DNA of 64,000 nt from Anarhynchus alexandrinus (GCA_008711295.1 VUYV01000292.1:62001-126000); one strand, 5' to 3'. Shown: positions 1 to 13,179, numbered from the stretch's first letter. The notes: generated by a model from the letters alone, not told the origin. Program-made: numbers and translations.

Positions 1-2093
1 CTACAACTGAGGCAAAGCTACAGGTAGAACTCGACTGTCCCGATTTCATGTCCTGCGCTCTGTGAAGCAGACTACATTGTGATGTAAATATATCACTCCT
101 GCAGCACAGAGAATGCCAGTTTTTAATGTATTTTTATATATATGTGTATACACATGTACATATACACATACAAAGACACATGCATGTATTTTTGTTGAAC
201 TAAAGCACCATTTTAGATAACTAGAGCAATAACTTGATACGTTTTTACACTCTATGCAACATACTACATTTCTAGGTCTTAAAAAGACCAGCCAGACACA
301 CTGAGGTCCCAAATAATAATATAATCTCTGAAATACAGTACGATAATTAGCATCTTAAATAATGGAGCAAGTACAAAACTAGACATCAGTACTCTCTTCT
401 TAAGGCTAATTGTTGTGAGCTAGTTAACGTTGCGGACCTCAGTGATGCAACATGAGTGCAGAGTTCTGAGACAACAGTACTGGTTGAGCAGGAGCAGAAG
501 GGACAAGCGACTTACAGGAGACACTTCTTCAGCTCTTATTCACATCTCTGTCTCTCCTCAAAGAAAGATTTCACTTCCTCTTTGAAAATAGATTCAGCAT
601 TCCTTTTCTCAATTTTTCTCCTGCTTTTCCCACTCCATCTTCTCATTCCTTCCCCCCACCAGTGGAGATTTTCTCTGCCTTTGGAGATGGCTCATTGATT
701 TAACTAAACTCTTAACAAATCTGTTAAGCAACTGAAAGGCAAAATTTTCTTACCAAAATACGAAAGCAAAGCATAAGTCTCAGGGTGAAGTATTTCAACA
801 TGGTGGGCCTAATAATTCATATCCACATGTACAAACACAACCAGCACAAACACATACGTAGAATTAATGCATGCAGCTTATATGCTTTTATAAACACTGA
901 GGAATCCACTTGTTCTGAATGGTGAGGCCCTGGAGACTTGTTTGCATGGCAAAGGAAGGTACACGAGTGACACGTGTAAAAAGTGTGGAAAAGTTTCTAG
1001 CAGCATCTTCTTCAGGAGCGTATATTTCACTTTCATTGAAAAGTATTTATTTCAGGTGAGATGGGATGTTTATTATTACCTCTTACAAGTATGCACATAG
1101 CAGACATCGAGAATCACAGTTAACTAATCCAGCTTTCACAGCATCTCAGAGGAAGCCTGATATGTCATTATCTCAATTTTTTGAAGTATTAAAAATAAAT
1201 TTCTAGCAGTAAGTTTAAACACCATATCACATAAGAAGTGTTCTGTTATGTGATATGATATATAACAGAATACTAGCTGGTACAGTGCTTACTATATACA
1301 AGCTGATGTGGTATTTAACAGAATACTAGCTGACAACACATTGATACATCATCTTCATGTGTATTCATCTAAAAAAAAAATATAATATGCAACTGCCCAA
1401 GGATAGTGCCTAACTCACTTCAGTACCAAGAAAACAGAAAATCCTGGCTGCTGTCACACTGCTGGAATTAGAGCTTAAAGGTCAGAGTTGAGTAAAAGCT
1501 ACTACACAAAGGTCCCTTCAAAGGTCATTTAAACTTTGTAAGAGATTTTCAAGATAACCCCTTTTAAACCTAAGAACCAGCAAATTCAGAAGCAAGTTTA
1601 TTAAAATAAGTAAATTTAAGTAATTTTAACTTCATTGTTAACCCTGTTTTAGCAGGTTAGAGTTCCAATTCAAATTATTTGAATCATTAGCAAATATATG
1701 CAGCCCTGTTTGCTGTTAAAGTACAGAGAAATAAGCCATTTCATGAGTGTGTGATTACAGAAAAAAAAAAAAATTTATTTCATTTTACAAAACACCTCCT
1801 TTTCCCCACTATCCAAACCAGCAATGGTTATGCATTTAACATATCCGGACTGCCTACCTTCGTTCTACACTGAAGGCCTACATTTTATGTATTACAACTG
1901 CAGTAATTCTGGTAGTGATAAGAAGACTTGATCCAACCATTACATACGTGATAAGAAGCAGTTCTAGGTTCTCAGAAAACAGAACAACAAAACTAACTCA
2001 CTCGAGAATTTCTGGACTTCCCTATGTTGACCACAGAGTCAGCAGTGCTGAACCTCTTCATCTACGAATTTAACATTTAAATTTGTACGTGGT
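1..2093. other. AT-rich noncoding DNA, no gene seen
   Basis: Single-copy-looking DNA with frequent stops in all frames. Open frames such as 46-312 (minus) and 456-698 (plus) lack any recognisable domain, and the first is partly made of alternating TA/CA dinucleotides near 131-187. The only clear structure is a hairpin at 1223-1257 followed by a 17-bp direct repeat (1263-1279 and 1316-1332). Intergenic or intronic DNA is the simplest reading. Confidence 0.6.
1223..1257. repeat. 12-bp perfect inverted repeat (hairpin)
   Basis: The arms CATATCACATAA (1223-1234) and TTATGTGATATG (1246-1257) are exact reverse complements around an 11-base loop. Directly after it, TAACAGAATACTAGCTG occurs at 1263-1279 and again at 1316-1332, a period of 53 bp. 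The stem is AT-rich, so single-strand extrusion is possible, but no function is shown. Confidence 0.85.
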
Positions 2094-2987
2094 AGAGGAA
2101 AGGGAGGAGGAAGGAAGGAAGGAAGGAGGAGGAAGGAAGGAAGGAGGAGGGAGGAAGGAAGGGAGAAAGGAAGGAGGGAGGAAGGGAGGGAGGAAGGGAG
2201 GGAGGAAGGGAGGGAGGAAGGGAGGGAGGAAGGGAGGGANNNNNNNNNNNNNNNNNNNNNNNNNNNNNNNNNNNNNNNNNNNNNNNNNNNNNNNNNNNNN
2301 NNNNNNNNNNNNNNNNNNNNNNNNNNNNNNNNNNNNNNNNNNNNNNNNNNNNNNNNNNNNNNNNNNNNNNNNNNNNNNNNNNNNNNNNNNNNNNNNNNNN
2401 NNNNNNNNNNNNNNNNNNNNNNNNNNNNNNNNNNNNNNNNNNNNNNNNNNNNNNNNNNNNNNNNNNNNNNNNNNNNNNNNNNNNNNNNNNNNNNNNNNNN
2501 NNNNNNNNNNNNNNNNNNNNNNNNNNNNNNNNNNNNNNNNNNNNNNNNNNNNNNNNNNNNNNNNNNNNNNNNNNNNNNNNNNNNNNNNNNNNNNNNNNNN
2601 NNNNNNNNNNNNNNNNNNNNNNNNNNNNNNNNNNNNNNNNNNNNNNNNNNNNNNNNNNNNNNNNNNNNNNNNNNNNNNNNNNNNNNNNNNNNNNNNNNNN
2701 NNNNNNNNNNNNNNNNNNNNNNNNNNNNNNNNNNNNNNNNNNNNNNNNNNNNNNNNNNNNNNNNNNNNNNNNNNNNNNNNNNNNNNNNNNNNNNNNNNNN
2801 NNNNNNNNNNNNNNNNNNNNNNNNNNNNNNNNNNNNNNNNNNNNNNNNNNNNNAGGGAGGAAGGAAGGAAGGAGGAGGAGGAAGGAAGGAAGGAGGAGGA
2901 GGAAGGAAGGAAGGAAGGAAGGAGGAGGAGGAAGGAAGGAAGGAAGGAGGAGGAAGGAAGGAAGGAAGGAAGGAAGGAGGAGGAAAA
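2094..2987. repeat. Polypurine GGAA/GGGA microsatellite-minisatellite array with internal gap
   Basis: The plus strand is almost pure purine on both sides of an assembly gap. Left of the gap (2094-2239) it settles into a 12-bp unit, AGGAAGGGAGGG, repeated head to tail. Right of the gap (2854-2987) the unit changes to runs of GGAA followed by GGA triplets. The long open frames read across this array (2039-3052 minus, 2083-3036 plus) are artefacts of repeat plus Ns. Such tracts can form triplex (H-) DNA and are prone to length change. Confidence 0.95.
2240..2853. other. Assembly gap (614 Ns)
   Basis: A run of 614 undetermined bases lies inside the polypurine array. Because the repeat unit differs on the two sides, the missing part must contain at least one change of unit. 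The true length is unknown. Sequencing drop-out in purine repeats is the likely cause. Confidence 0.98.
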
Positions 2988-3239
2988 TCCAATCCTTCAC
3001 TTCTTGCTGCATAAGTTGTGCAAGTACAAGTACTAGGACCAACCCCCGACATCTACATGCCTATATACAACATCTATATACCTGCAGGGTATTACTTGGC
3101 ATTAGGAAATTTGACACTTTTGGTTTTTTTGTGGAAGCTTCCGAAGCAGAAGCCGTTACAAATGTCTCTCCTTATACATCTAAAACAAGTCATCCCTGAT
3201 AACTCGTAGAGCTGTCACGGGAGGTGGTGTTTATTTAGA
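2988..3239. other. Short unique spacer, nothing recognised
   Basis: This is AT-rich unique DNA between the polypurine array and the MIR-like element. The 63-codon frame at 3018-3209 has no recognisable features. Confidence 0.5.
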
Positions 3240-3375
3240 CCCCACTGTACCAAGCACTTTGAGTCCAAGGTTTCAGAGAGACCTCTTTCATTTTGTAACT
3301 ACGGGAACTGAGACTTAAATCAAACACGCCACCAGGTTCACCAAGGTCACTGAAAAAAGGGAGTTAGGACATCTT
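3240..3375 (-). mobile_element. MIR/CORE-SINE-like relic, minus strand
   Basis: Read on the plus strand, the order of landmarks follows the reverse complement of the MIR consensus as I remember it. A block like TGTACCAAGCACTTTGAG (MIR tail side) comes first, then CATTTTGTAACTACGGGAAC followed by TGAGACT (the core 'CATTTTACAGATGAGGAAACTGAGG' area), then AGGTTCACCAAGGTCACTG ('TTGCCCAAGGTCACACAG') and a short GAGTTAGGA. Divergence is high, as expected for a SINE that predates the bird-mammal split. Alternatives are a chance match or another CORE-SINE family. Confidence 0.5.
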
Positions 3376-6300
3376 CAGAAACAGTGTTTCAGTCAGCATT
3401 CACTGACATTAAAACTCCTTTTTTAGCATCTCAGAGCTGAGGTTTGCTTATATACAGATGACACCTCAGGGTAAATCTGCCTTCTCATACCCGAAATTCA
3501 ACTTCGCTGAAGTCAGCATTCATTCAAAACTGGAGGCAGAAAAAAATATGTCAAACCACCGTGGTATGCACAATCTACATACAGGTCCAGTAAAGAATTA
3601 TTTATTGTTTAGCTCTGAAATCGTTTCTTGTGTAATTTAATAAATATTGTGTTAAGTTGGATAAGTTTGACTTCTACAAAACAAAAGCTACCTGATAATC
3701 CTTCCAGACAAAATAAAAATGAAGTCTCAGAAAATATTTTTTTTCCCATTTCTGTGAGATTAATTGGTTTAAAAATGGAAAAGGTTAGGCAACAGTATTT
3801 TGATAATATTTTTAACAAAACAGGGAAAGAATAACAAATTTCAGTCACACCTGAGTAGCCCTGGAGAGGTTAGGAATCATTCTTACTCGTTTCACAGTCA
3901 ATGGACTTATTCTAGGTATCTCGTTCTCAACAGACTTCAGAGTATGCTAAAAATGGCTTTAAGGACTTGTTTCCATTTTAAATTACGCTTTGTTTTTTTA
4001 AGTCAGTTTGGAGTTCAAGAGGACTTTTCTAATGCTTTTTAGGTAAATCAAATAAGGCTCCAGTTGTCTGATAACAATGTTTTTTTGTGTGGAAGAAAAG
4101 TCTTCAAAGAATTTTCTCCTCTTAGGCAGAATATAGCATATTTCGCACCAATTCTTTTAGCATCACTTCATTAGAGCATCCAAGAACTTTCACTTAGAAA
4201 TTAAGACACTGATTAAAGGTCCCTTGAAAAGCTGAACAAATGTTTTTTCTTTAAAACATTTACAGTAATTTAAAAAACTTTGCTCCCTGCTTCCCTTCCC
4301 CCCTCCTTAATTTAAAACAGTAAAGGTAGGCTGATACCTATGCTTACATGTCAGCCAGATGAGCTCTCCCAGTATATTTGGATCCTAACTGACCACCAGT
4401 TTTAAAAACAAAACACACCAAATAAAAAAAAAGAAAAAAAAAAGAGCCACACGTAGAAAGAAATTAAATTCAATCAAACCAGTTGTAAAACATTTGGGCT
4501 TCGACAGCTGTAATGAAGTTGAATGTGATCCAAGAGAGAATTATTACGACGAGGTCGTTAGGCTGTTTCAGTCTTGAACTTTACAAACATCCCAAACCAG
4601 ATGATCCAAATATGAGAGCTGGTATACGTGCTACTCAAACTCCTATACCCAAAGTACTTAAGCATTTTTGATAAATCCACATATAATTTGATGACCATTT
4701 ACCTGTTGGGAACCTACCGTGTGAAATAATTTGAGACATTCAGAGGGGTGGAGGTGTGTGGAAATCACACAGAGAAGCTACTGGTGATAAGCTTCTCGTA
4801 AGGAAACGTGCATTATAATAAGTATTTCTGCCTGTATGTTAAATAACATCAGGAGTAGTCTCAAAAGTATAAATGGAGAGTCAGATAACGTGATATAATG
4901 ACTAGTAGCACAGAAGATACACACATAAACCATACCTATATTGTGTCATGCTGAAACTACTATAGCTATTTATGATGGTCATAAACAAGTTTTCCACCTC
5001 ATTCTATACTTGGTTTGCTTTACTGTGCTGTTTCATAATATACAAGTTGCTATAGTGTTTTTATGTCCACATAGAGGTTATGGTAAGAGACTGCCAGCAA
5101 AGGAGAATGTTCCACAGTTTCTTCACAAATCTACAAATAGAACATGTTGGTGCTCTTATTCACACCAGTGATATACATACGTGCCTTCCCCTCTGCATAA
5201 AGAAGTCTGCATAACTTCTCTTAATAAAGTAGAAATGTAAGGCTTTAACTTTTAATTGGATTTCCTTGATGAAATAATGTAAATTTCCCAATATTTTGAA
5301 CTGTTTTCTGTTATACCCTATTAAAAATCTGATCTTTGAAAAGCTGGCAGAAGTGCAGTTCTAATTCAAAATTTATTAGATAGGACATGCGTTAGGATTA
5401 TACTATCAAGATCATATCAAAATGTCATTAATACAGAATTAATGGGAACTCAGTGAAAATTGCTAACATTATATCAACAGTAAGATTGTCACACTAATAT
5501 TGTGTTATAATTGAACAGTTAAAAAATCTTGCAGATCTCTGCATTATAATGGAACAATTGCACTTTTTTAAAAAAAAACCACACCACAAAGTAAGTACAG
5601 TCTGAAGCAGATATGTCTGACTACCATTTCACTACATTTATTTTCCATATTAATTGTATATACATTTATTGTATGTCTCATTAAAGGTCTAAAACATACA
5701 GTCCACACAAATGCATGTTAACGAACAGAGTAAAGTATCAGTCAAGCAGAGTGAACGAGTATGACCAGGACACTTTTGTTATGTTCACCTAAAAAACTTC
5801 AGCTGTTAACTCATTGCTTTTGTCTCCTTATACAGTACTGGGAATCATAGTAAGAAAACAGCATCTGTACTTCTCCATAGCCATCTGTGATCCTATCTAC
5901 AGTGAAAATTGGAACACACAGTAAAAATTCAAGCTCAGAGCTGAGATACCGAACTCATGAAAACCCTTATATGATTCCACTAACTTCAGAGAAACCACTA
6001 CTTTATATTTTCTTAAAACATGGCCTAAGAAGGTTTCATAACACTTGAGAATTATCTCGTATTTTCTTTACTGATCTGCAGTTTCAAATTAAAGCCAGTA
6101 TGGAAAAAAAATTACACACTTAAGTGGCAAACACTAACCGTATTGAAAAGAGTACTAGTACAAAAAATTGAACACTTCATTATTTAATTGTTAATTTTAT
6201 TTTTTTTACTTTCAGAAAACAGTAAGATTGTTTAAGAATCTTCCACCACTGCAATTTTTCAGAACCCCCAAAAGAAAGAAAAAAGGTTATTTCAAAGGGG

Positions 6301-9300
6301 GGAGGGGGGAAGTTAGTTTAAAATGGTGTTGAATAACCACAAGGGTTTCACATTTACTCCAGCATTCTTGACTACCAAAAGCAGCAAAATTAAAAAAAAA
6401 AAGTTACAATACAAAAAATACAAAAAAATACAAAAATTTGCTATTTACCTTAAAAGAATTTCTTCCCCATCTATAAACAGAAGTAATCAACCAATGAGGA
6501 TTTCCAAGCAGTGGCACAATGTGATTTCTTGTTTTGTTCACCTTTTCATGTCATTGCTAGATTTTTTTAGAACACAGGATTTTCTTATTTTTATTAGGAA
6601 TCTGGCCAAGTGTAGGATGTGCTATATGGGGTCTAGTATCAAACAGATCTTGATTGAATGAATTGGTATCAGCAGAGCCCAGGGGCTAAAACGGCAGTCC
6701 TTAAGCGCTCTGTTTTTCCAGCTCACCTTGCCACCAAAGTGATATGGGGGTTCTGAACATGCTTCCAAACCATGTTCCCCAATTTTTTTTTCTTTAGATG
6801 GAATAGAATGTAAAGTTATGTTCACACAAATACAAAATCTGTTATAAATGCAAAGGAGTGATTTTAAAATAAGATTGAATAAGCCTGCTTTTAAGGTAGC
6901 TGAAAAACCTATGAGGAGGACATGGATGAACACAATGAAAGAGGCAAAGAGATCCCTCTCCTGCCACATCGAGATTGCTGCAGGACAGAAAAAAAAAACC
7001 AACCACATTCAGACATGCAAAAGGCACTATTCCATGCACACTCATTTTGTGAAAACTTAAACAAGCCAAGTAGGCAAGATATCAAAAAGAAGAGTTCAGA
7101 CATATTTTCCAAAAACCAGTTGGAAATTCCTGTGCTCAAATGGATGCTAAAATGACTGCAACATAAATCCTAATATAACCAACTAGATAGATATATAGAT
7201 TTTTTTTTCTTCTAGATAGACATATTTTCTTTCTACAGGAACATTTTGCTTTATTACTTTCATTCATAAATATGAGTTTTCACACATTCATGAGCTGTCC
7301 TTTCAAGATTTTAGGAGAACTATCTATCCAAATAGTCACGTGTGAATCACTGAATGGTAACAACACTTTGTAGTTCTTTTGTCCATTCCCCTCTCTCTAA
7401 TCTAGTTTTCTACGAGCAGAAGTACAAGGAAGACGTACCAGTACTAAGGGCCGGAAAGCTCAGGTGGAGAAACAAAGAACGACACAAGGGACTGTCTTGG
7501 CAGGGCACAGAGCGACAAGTCAGGCTCTACACAGTCACCTTATGGCTGGCTGCATCGCTGCTTTTCTTTCAGGAAACGTGTATTCCTGCAATAGGGAATA
7601 CATCTAACAGCTATTCCTGTTGAATAACCGCTGGCTAGAAGGTTGGAGAAGGGATATGATTTTTTGTCATAGCAATGAACTGGGTCACAAAAAGCTCATG
7701 CAAAGAAGGTGGGCATTAAAGCACAGCGTGCAATGTGGCACCTACACATGTAACTACGCAGCTTTCAAATCCCATTCTTTAACCACAGTAGGTTCTGCGA
7801 AGAAGTAATTTATTTGAACTCTGCATGAGGTGGGATGATTTGGTCCTAAGTACACTGGCATTTCAATAAAAACCTCTAGAAAAAATGCTTTACAGTGTAA
7901 TTCACCAGAACACCTGAGTCTTTGTCTTGGCCTAAGCTGAGAAAAAACAGTGAGTACCGACCATGATATAGAACACTATACATTAGGGGCACTTGAGACA
8001 TTTAAGCCACCTCTGTCTGAAATAGAGACCGAATACATTGAGACAAAACTCCAAAGGTGACACTACATTGCTGAACCCACTAATATTGAGCTTCGTAAAG
8101 GTCTGCTTAAAGCACATTTCAGCTTCTGCATGTTAAATACATAATATACAATTATGAAATCATGTATTCAGAACCATCTGCTCCTACCTTTTCACCTGAA
8201 TTTGTGGTTATGTTCACTTTTTAACATAACCTTCACTAAAAATACTCCAAAAGAACCCAAGCGTTTCTCTGACACTTCTAGCTCCATCTTTCTGAGGTTG
8301 TATTCCGCATCTTTCTCAGAGAGCAGATCGCTCTGAATTTAAGGTGGCATATTGTTTCATATTTTCAAGTAAGCTGCTGAAAGAGATTGGAAAAGCAAGA
8401 GGCATACTTCAAATAGGGCTCATTTTTTTGTAGCCAAGGTACCCAGCATAAGGCTGGCCTATATGAAGAGGACTGAATTGCAAAAATTAAATTAAGGAAA
8501 GCAGGAGAAAAAACAACAACTAACAGATTTTTTAAATTATTTTTTAAAATATTTTATTTAAAAAGAAGTAAGAAGATCACATTGTCTGCAAAAATATTGC
8601 GACATATTTCTGCTCATCTTCTACTCTTGTATTCTGTCTATGCTTGAAAGGTATAATGTAGTGTTTTGATTTTTTTAAATAAAGCAGGCGTTAGGGAAGG
8701 AGGTGGCTGAGATCCTTGGAGCATAAGGTTGAAGCATCATGTTACTGTAGCCTTAAACAGTACAGTCTTTGTATCCCTTCTCAAATACCAAACTTCTAGC
8801 TAAATTATCATCAATACTGATTTTTATTTTGTGACTCTTGTCTATTATCAAGATCATGCAGCTCAAAGTATGCAGAAATATATTAATATTTAGTATCGTC
8901 CAATAAAGGGATAGGAAGTGATGAAAGTGTTTGTTTACCATTTCTGAAGTATAAAAGAATTATCAGCACGTATTTCATACTGTATAGAGACTTTCTTGGC
9001 TGGTGATTTTACCCATAACAGAACAGGCATGACTGAAAGATTAACTCACTCAATACATTATTTGAGCGTTTCTACTGAGATTTGTTATTAATCTAGGACA
9101 AACCGTGACATTTTAAATCTTCAGCCTGGCTACCCTGTGAAATCTGTTAGATTACAGCTTAGTTTACAAGTAATTTTTTTTATATAATCCTTCACTTTTC
9201 ATTAGCTAGTGAAGGCTAACGTATAGAAGCGTGAATTTTTTAAAATCAATATTTAACCATGGAAAGTCCCATAAATGCTGGGTACAACTTTAAAAATTGG

Positions 9301-10926
9301 TATGTATCTATAAAATGCAAATTAATACTGTGTATTGTTCTTTAGTTTACTCATTCCTGTAAGAATCATCACGATTTATAGCATTCCACATTAAGCAGTT
9401 AGATCATCTCCAATGAACTTTCCTGTATTTTCTTTGACCTTTACGCTTTTGTACTAAATGACCTTTAATGTTTGATGGTTCAAGACTTTCCTATTGTAGT
9501 TCCTTAATTTGGGCTTGATTCTGTCATAGATGTTAACAGAAAGAAGAGGTTTTGCAGGTCGCAAACCAGGCACATAATTATCTGCTTTTCCCTACCACCC
9601 CCAGCTGTCTGGCAAGTGCCTGTCACACAAAAATGTTAATTGCACAATCTGGTATAGCACTGTAAATGACAAGGTGAAGCCCACCAAAAAGTTAATTTGA
9701 TAACAGACTATATGAGTGAGAACCATAACACCATGATAAAACGTTAATTTAGGGTAGTTAGCTTCTGGTTTGTTGTTTACCGTCCTCCAGGGAAGATGCC
9801 ATCCTTTATCAAAATCTTCTTAATATCAGTGTACTGACCTTTAAACTCTTCAAAGCCATCATGGACTTCTCCCCATTTGCATCCTTCCACATAAGAAACT
9901 ACTCAGCCTGCTTCAGAATTGTTAATAGTACTGAACACAAAATTCTTCAAACCACATTTTTTACAGTTACAGATGGTCTTCTATATGCAATACTATGTTA
10001 TTGTTTCTCCCCAACACTGGGCAAACCTTTAGAACCATCATTTCAGTAGGCTTGACTGAGCCTGACTGTAGGGAAACACTGAGGCAAGTGAATATCAGTT
10101 AGCTTAGGTAAGCACAGTGGCTTTTATATAACAGGAGACAGAACTCATATACTCATTCCATTTTTCCATTCCATCCATTTAAATATACTCACACTAGGGA
10201 TAATTACAATGTCTTAAAAACAAAACAGCTCAACCCTGCTATTATGCTATTCTACTTTAGAGAAACACTTAATTCCACTCCAATAAGAAGTGACATTTTG
10301 TGCATTAAACTCACCATTTCTCTTATGAAGCAAGTGAGAAAAATAAACTAATGTAAAAATGCAATAAACTAAGCTGCACTGGGTAACTTTTTGATCTCCT
10401 GGGTAGTTTGACAATTTGTAACTTTGAAGCCTATCTACAGGGACAAGTGATCTGCCCTTTGCAATAAGGTCATATGCAGAACACGCAGAGGAACATATGT
10501 TTATAACATAAGCATTTGTAATTTAGGTTTGATAACCCTGCATACTTTTATGCAATTTGAAAATCCTTTCTGGAATCACCTGTCCACTTTGCTCAAGTTT
10601 CAATAAATTGAAGTTTTCAAAATGTTATTTTTCCCATCATATGCGGAATAATACCCTGTTGGACTGCATTTCAGTCTACAGCTCCTGCTGGAAGCAAACA
10701 GGGCTGAGCAATACCCAAAGTCTAATACCTGCTTTAGGTGTTGCATACCTACACGTTCTTTACTTAGACAAACAGTGCCATGCAGCATCCATTGAACCAG
10801 CAGCCCCAATCCCAAACAAAACCATTGGCAGGATTATGCCACAGTTCGGACTCACAATCAATTTTAACAGTATCTCTCTTGTAATAAGAGTGTATCAGTG
10901 TTTCCAAGGATCAGAAGCTATACAAT
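3376..10926. other. AT-rich noncoding DNA, no gene seen
   Basis: There is no supported gene in this 7.5 kb. Open frames up to 128 codons (for example 6622-7008 minus and 7354-7623 plus) overlap one another on both strands, as chance frames do, and show no domain. Low-complexity features are A-rich tracts at 4403-4443 and 5568-5590, an A/T-rich ATACAAAA-like stretch near 6391-6437, and a G6-A-G6 tract at 6297-6309. The block at 9520-9720 looks less AT-biased and may be conserved. Confidence 0.55.
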
Positions 10927-10960
10927 GGGGGTGGGGGTGAGGGTGGTGGTAGTGGCAGGG
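10927..10960 (+). repeat. G-rich tract with four G runs (G-quadruplex potential)
   Basis: G runs of 5, 5, 3 and 3 bases lie at 10927-10931, 10933-10937, 10941-10943 and 10958-10960, separated by short loops apart from the last one of 14 bases. This meets a loose G-quadruplex pattern on the plus strand. There is no gene start nearby, so a promoter role cannot be argued. Confidence 0.6.
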
Positions 10961-12689
10961 AATAAAAGAAGACTTGAAGAAAGGGATAAATCTTGAAGTA
11001 AGGCCTTAAAAAAAAACCAAAACCCCAACCAACGAACCACAAACAAAAAAGACAAAACAATCTGTAGAGAAACCCAGTGATCTCCATATATAACCATTGT
11101 TAAATTATGTATGAAGAACTTGAGAACTTGGCACTTTTTGCTTTAACTTAATTAAACTCTTTATACCAACACAGATTGCAGAAGTTAACATAACTTAATT
11201 TTGTACAAGGTGATACTTCTTATATTTTCCATGCAGCATACCTTCCAAATCCAACTGACATATTACTGATGACAGAATATAAGTCTGTGTATGCGATGCA
11301 TGCTTTTTTTTTTCCCCTCCTTCTTTAGTCATTCTCTTTTTTTAGACATTTATTCTCCTCAGCCACGTACCAGCTATATGTCTTGTTGCTCACACAGCAG
11401 CAGGTGGTGATGAATAAACACTGCTACGTAACTTCCTCGGGAGAGGCATAGCTCTGTACTAGTCAACTGCACAAAAATCTCATTGTAAATAGCATCTAAG
11501 TAAGCGACAGATGTTTTGGTGTAACTAGACTACCAGGGCAGCACACAGGTTTTGTCCCCCTCCCCCATCACTCCAATTTAGGTTTTTTTTAGGCTGTACT
11601 AACAGCCTGATACAGCTCCATCAAATGTCAATGTAATTGTCTGTCAATTCTTCTCTCCTTCTCCTCTTCTATTCATTCTCTCCATGTGTCCTATTCCACC
11701 CCCCATCCCCTCCCCAGCAGATAAATAATTCCGAGGAAGATTTTTGCAAAGTGCACATTTCCTTGATAATCTTAGAAAAAGTACAGAAGGCATTTGTTAC
11801 TTGGTAAAAATATAGAAAGCAACCATTAGTGAGACTTTTATATATATATAAAAATACATTCTATATATAAATCTAATGCTACATATCATCTCTGCTTCAG
11901 CACCTTACAGTGGTCAAACATTAACACATGCAAAATGAAAGAAAAAAAAACCTGAACCAGTTATTCCAGGATTTTACAAGCTTGAAATTGCAGCAGAGCA
12001 TAATCTGTTGTAGTAGAACTTAAAAACATAGGTATCACTGCAGCATATATTTAGAAACATGCTTAGCCTCAAACATAGACTAGTCCCAGAGGCTTCATCT
12101 TTTATACATATTCTCAGAGCCAGAAACTAGAGGACAACAGTTCCGAATACATAAAAACACTATTTAGTTAAGACTGGTATAGAATAACATTCGGATAGAT
12201 GTTTGTTTCAGAGGAATAGTCAGGAATCCCCATGCAGGATTCCTAGGCAGCTTAATTTCAGTTAACAGGTAATTTGCTTTCTGGGACTTACTGTTTACTT
12301 CCAAGTAAAACAAACTTGGAAACCTGTATTTATTTTTCTTAACCTATTTTAATAACAGCTATGTTCATTCATGGCAAACCTTATTTTTTTCCCTAATCAA
12401 GTCCTTAAAATATGACATTCTGCAGAAATCAGTTCCATTAAAAAAGGTTGTATTAGGAAAAAAAATCTCATTTAATGAGTATTAAAACTAAACTCAAAGT
12501 CATTAATTTTCAATTTATTTCATTTACTATTTTTTATGCTATGTCAAGGAGTAGCATAGGTACACTTCCACTGTAATTCTTATAAATTAACTTTAATGAT
12601 TTAAATTATTTATGTTTTTTCTTTCATTTGTATGCATTCCTTGTTTTCTGGGGGCATTGCAGTTGAGATGACTACTGCTCTCTTACAGT

Positions 12690-12900
12690 GGCCATAAGTC
12701 CTGTTCCTGTAGTTAGTTTCAGACCTAGCAGTTATGAGTTTATAAAATTTTACCCTGCAGATTTTGATCTCCATTTGTCAACCCTAAGTCTTACAGACAT
12801 CTGCTTCTGTTGAGTTCTTCTGGCATAGCTTCGCTGTTCTTTCCAAATGCACTGTCACCTACTATGACAATTTTTCTACCACCCATTAATAGACCTTCTT
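12690..12900 (-). pseudogene. Possible CR1/L3-type LINE ORF1 relic with GDS motif
   Basis: Reading the minus strand from about 12895 gives a frame with GRKIVIVGDSAFGKNSEAM, then about a dozen residues to a stop, then DLGLTNGD. CR1-clade LINEs carry an esterase-like ORF1 domain with a similar hydrophobic-GDS block followed by a glutamate-alanine pair and a conserved leucine-glycine region. The match is short and interrupted by stops, so it could be chance. The stronger ORF2 relic at 36075-36420 shows that such old LINE copies do occur in this window. Confidence 0.25.
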
Positions 12901-13086
12901 AAGCCATTAAAAAAAAAATTATGTTTGCACTCTAAGTCTTACTCTAAAATAATTTTTCCCATTCTGTAACTGTTTGTATTTTTTTTTTAAGTCTTTTTCT
13001 CTTAGCTTGTTTTTGATCCATGAGTGTTATTCCCCCCCCTCTTTAAAACCACTCAGAGGGATTTTGCCAAATACTTGAGGTGTGCT

Positions 13087-13179
13087 GGGTTTTTTTTTTT
13101 GTTCTGTTTTCAGTTTTGTTGTTGGTTTGTTTGTTTTCAGTTGGTGGGGTTTTTTTGTTGTTTTGGTTTGAGTTTTTTT
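13087..13179. repeat. T/G-rich low-complexity tract
   Basis: The plus strand here is almost only T and G, built from GGTTTG and GTTTTG-like words with T runs of up to about 12. Both strands yield artefactual open frames (13024-13224 plus and 13027-13251 minus), which are rejected. It belongs to a class of similar tracts scattered through the window. Confidence 0.85.

Noticed and set aside
2039..3052. Open frames of over 300 codons on both strands
   Set aside because: They exist only because the purine repeat lacks stops and the 614 Ns are read as unknown residues.
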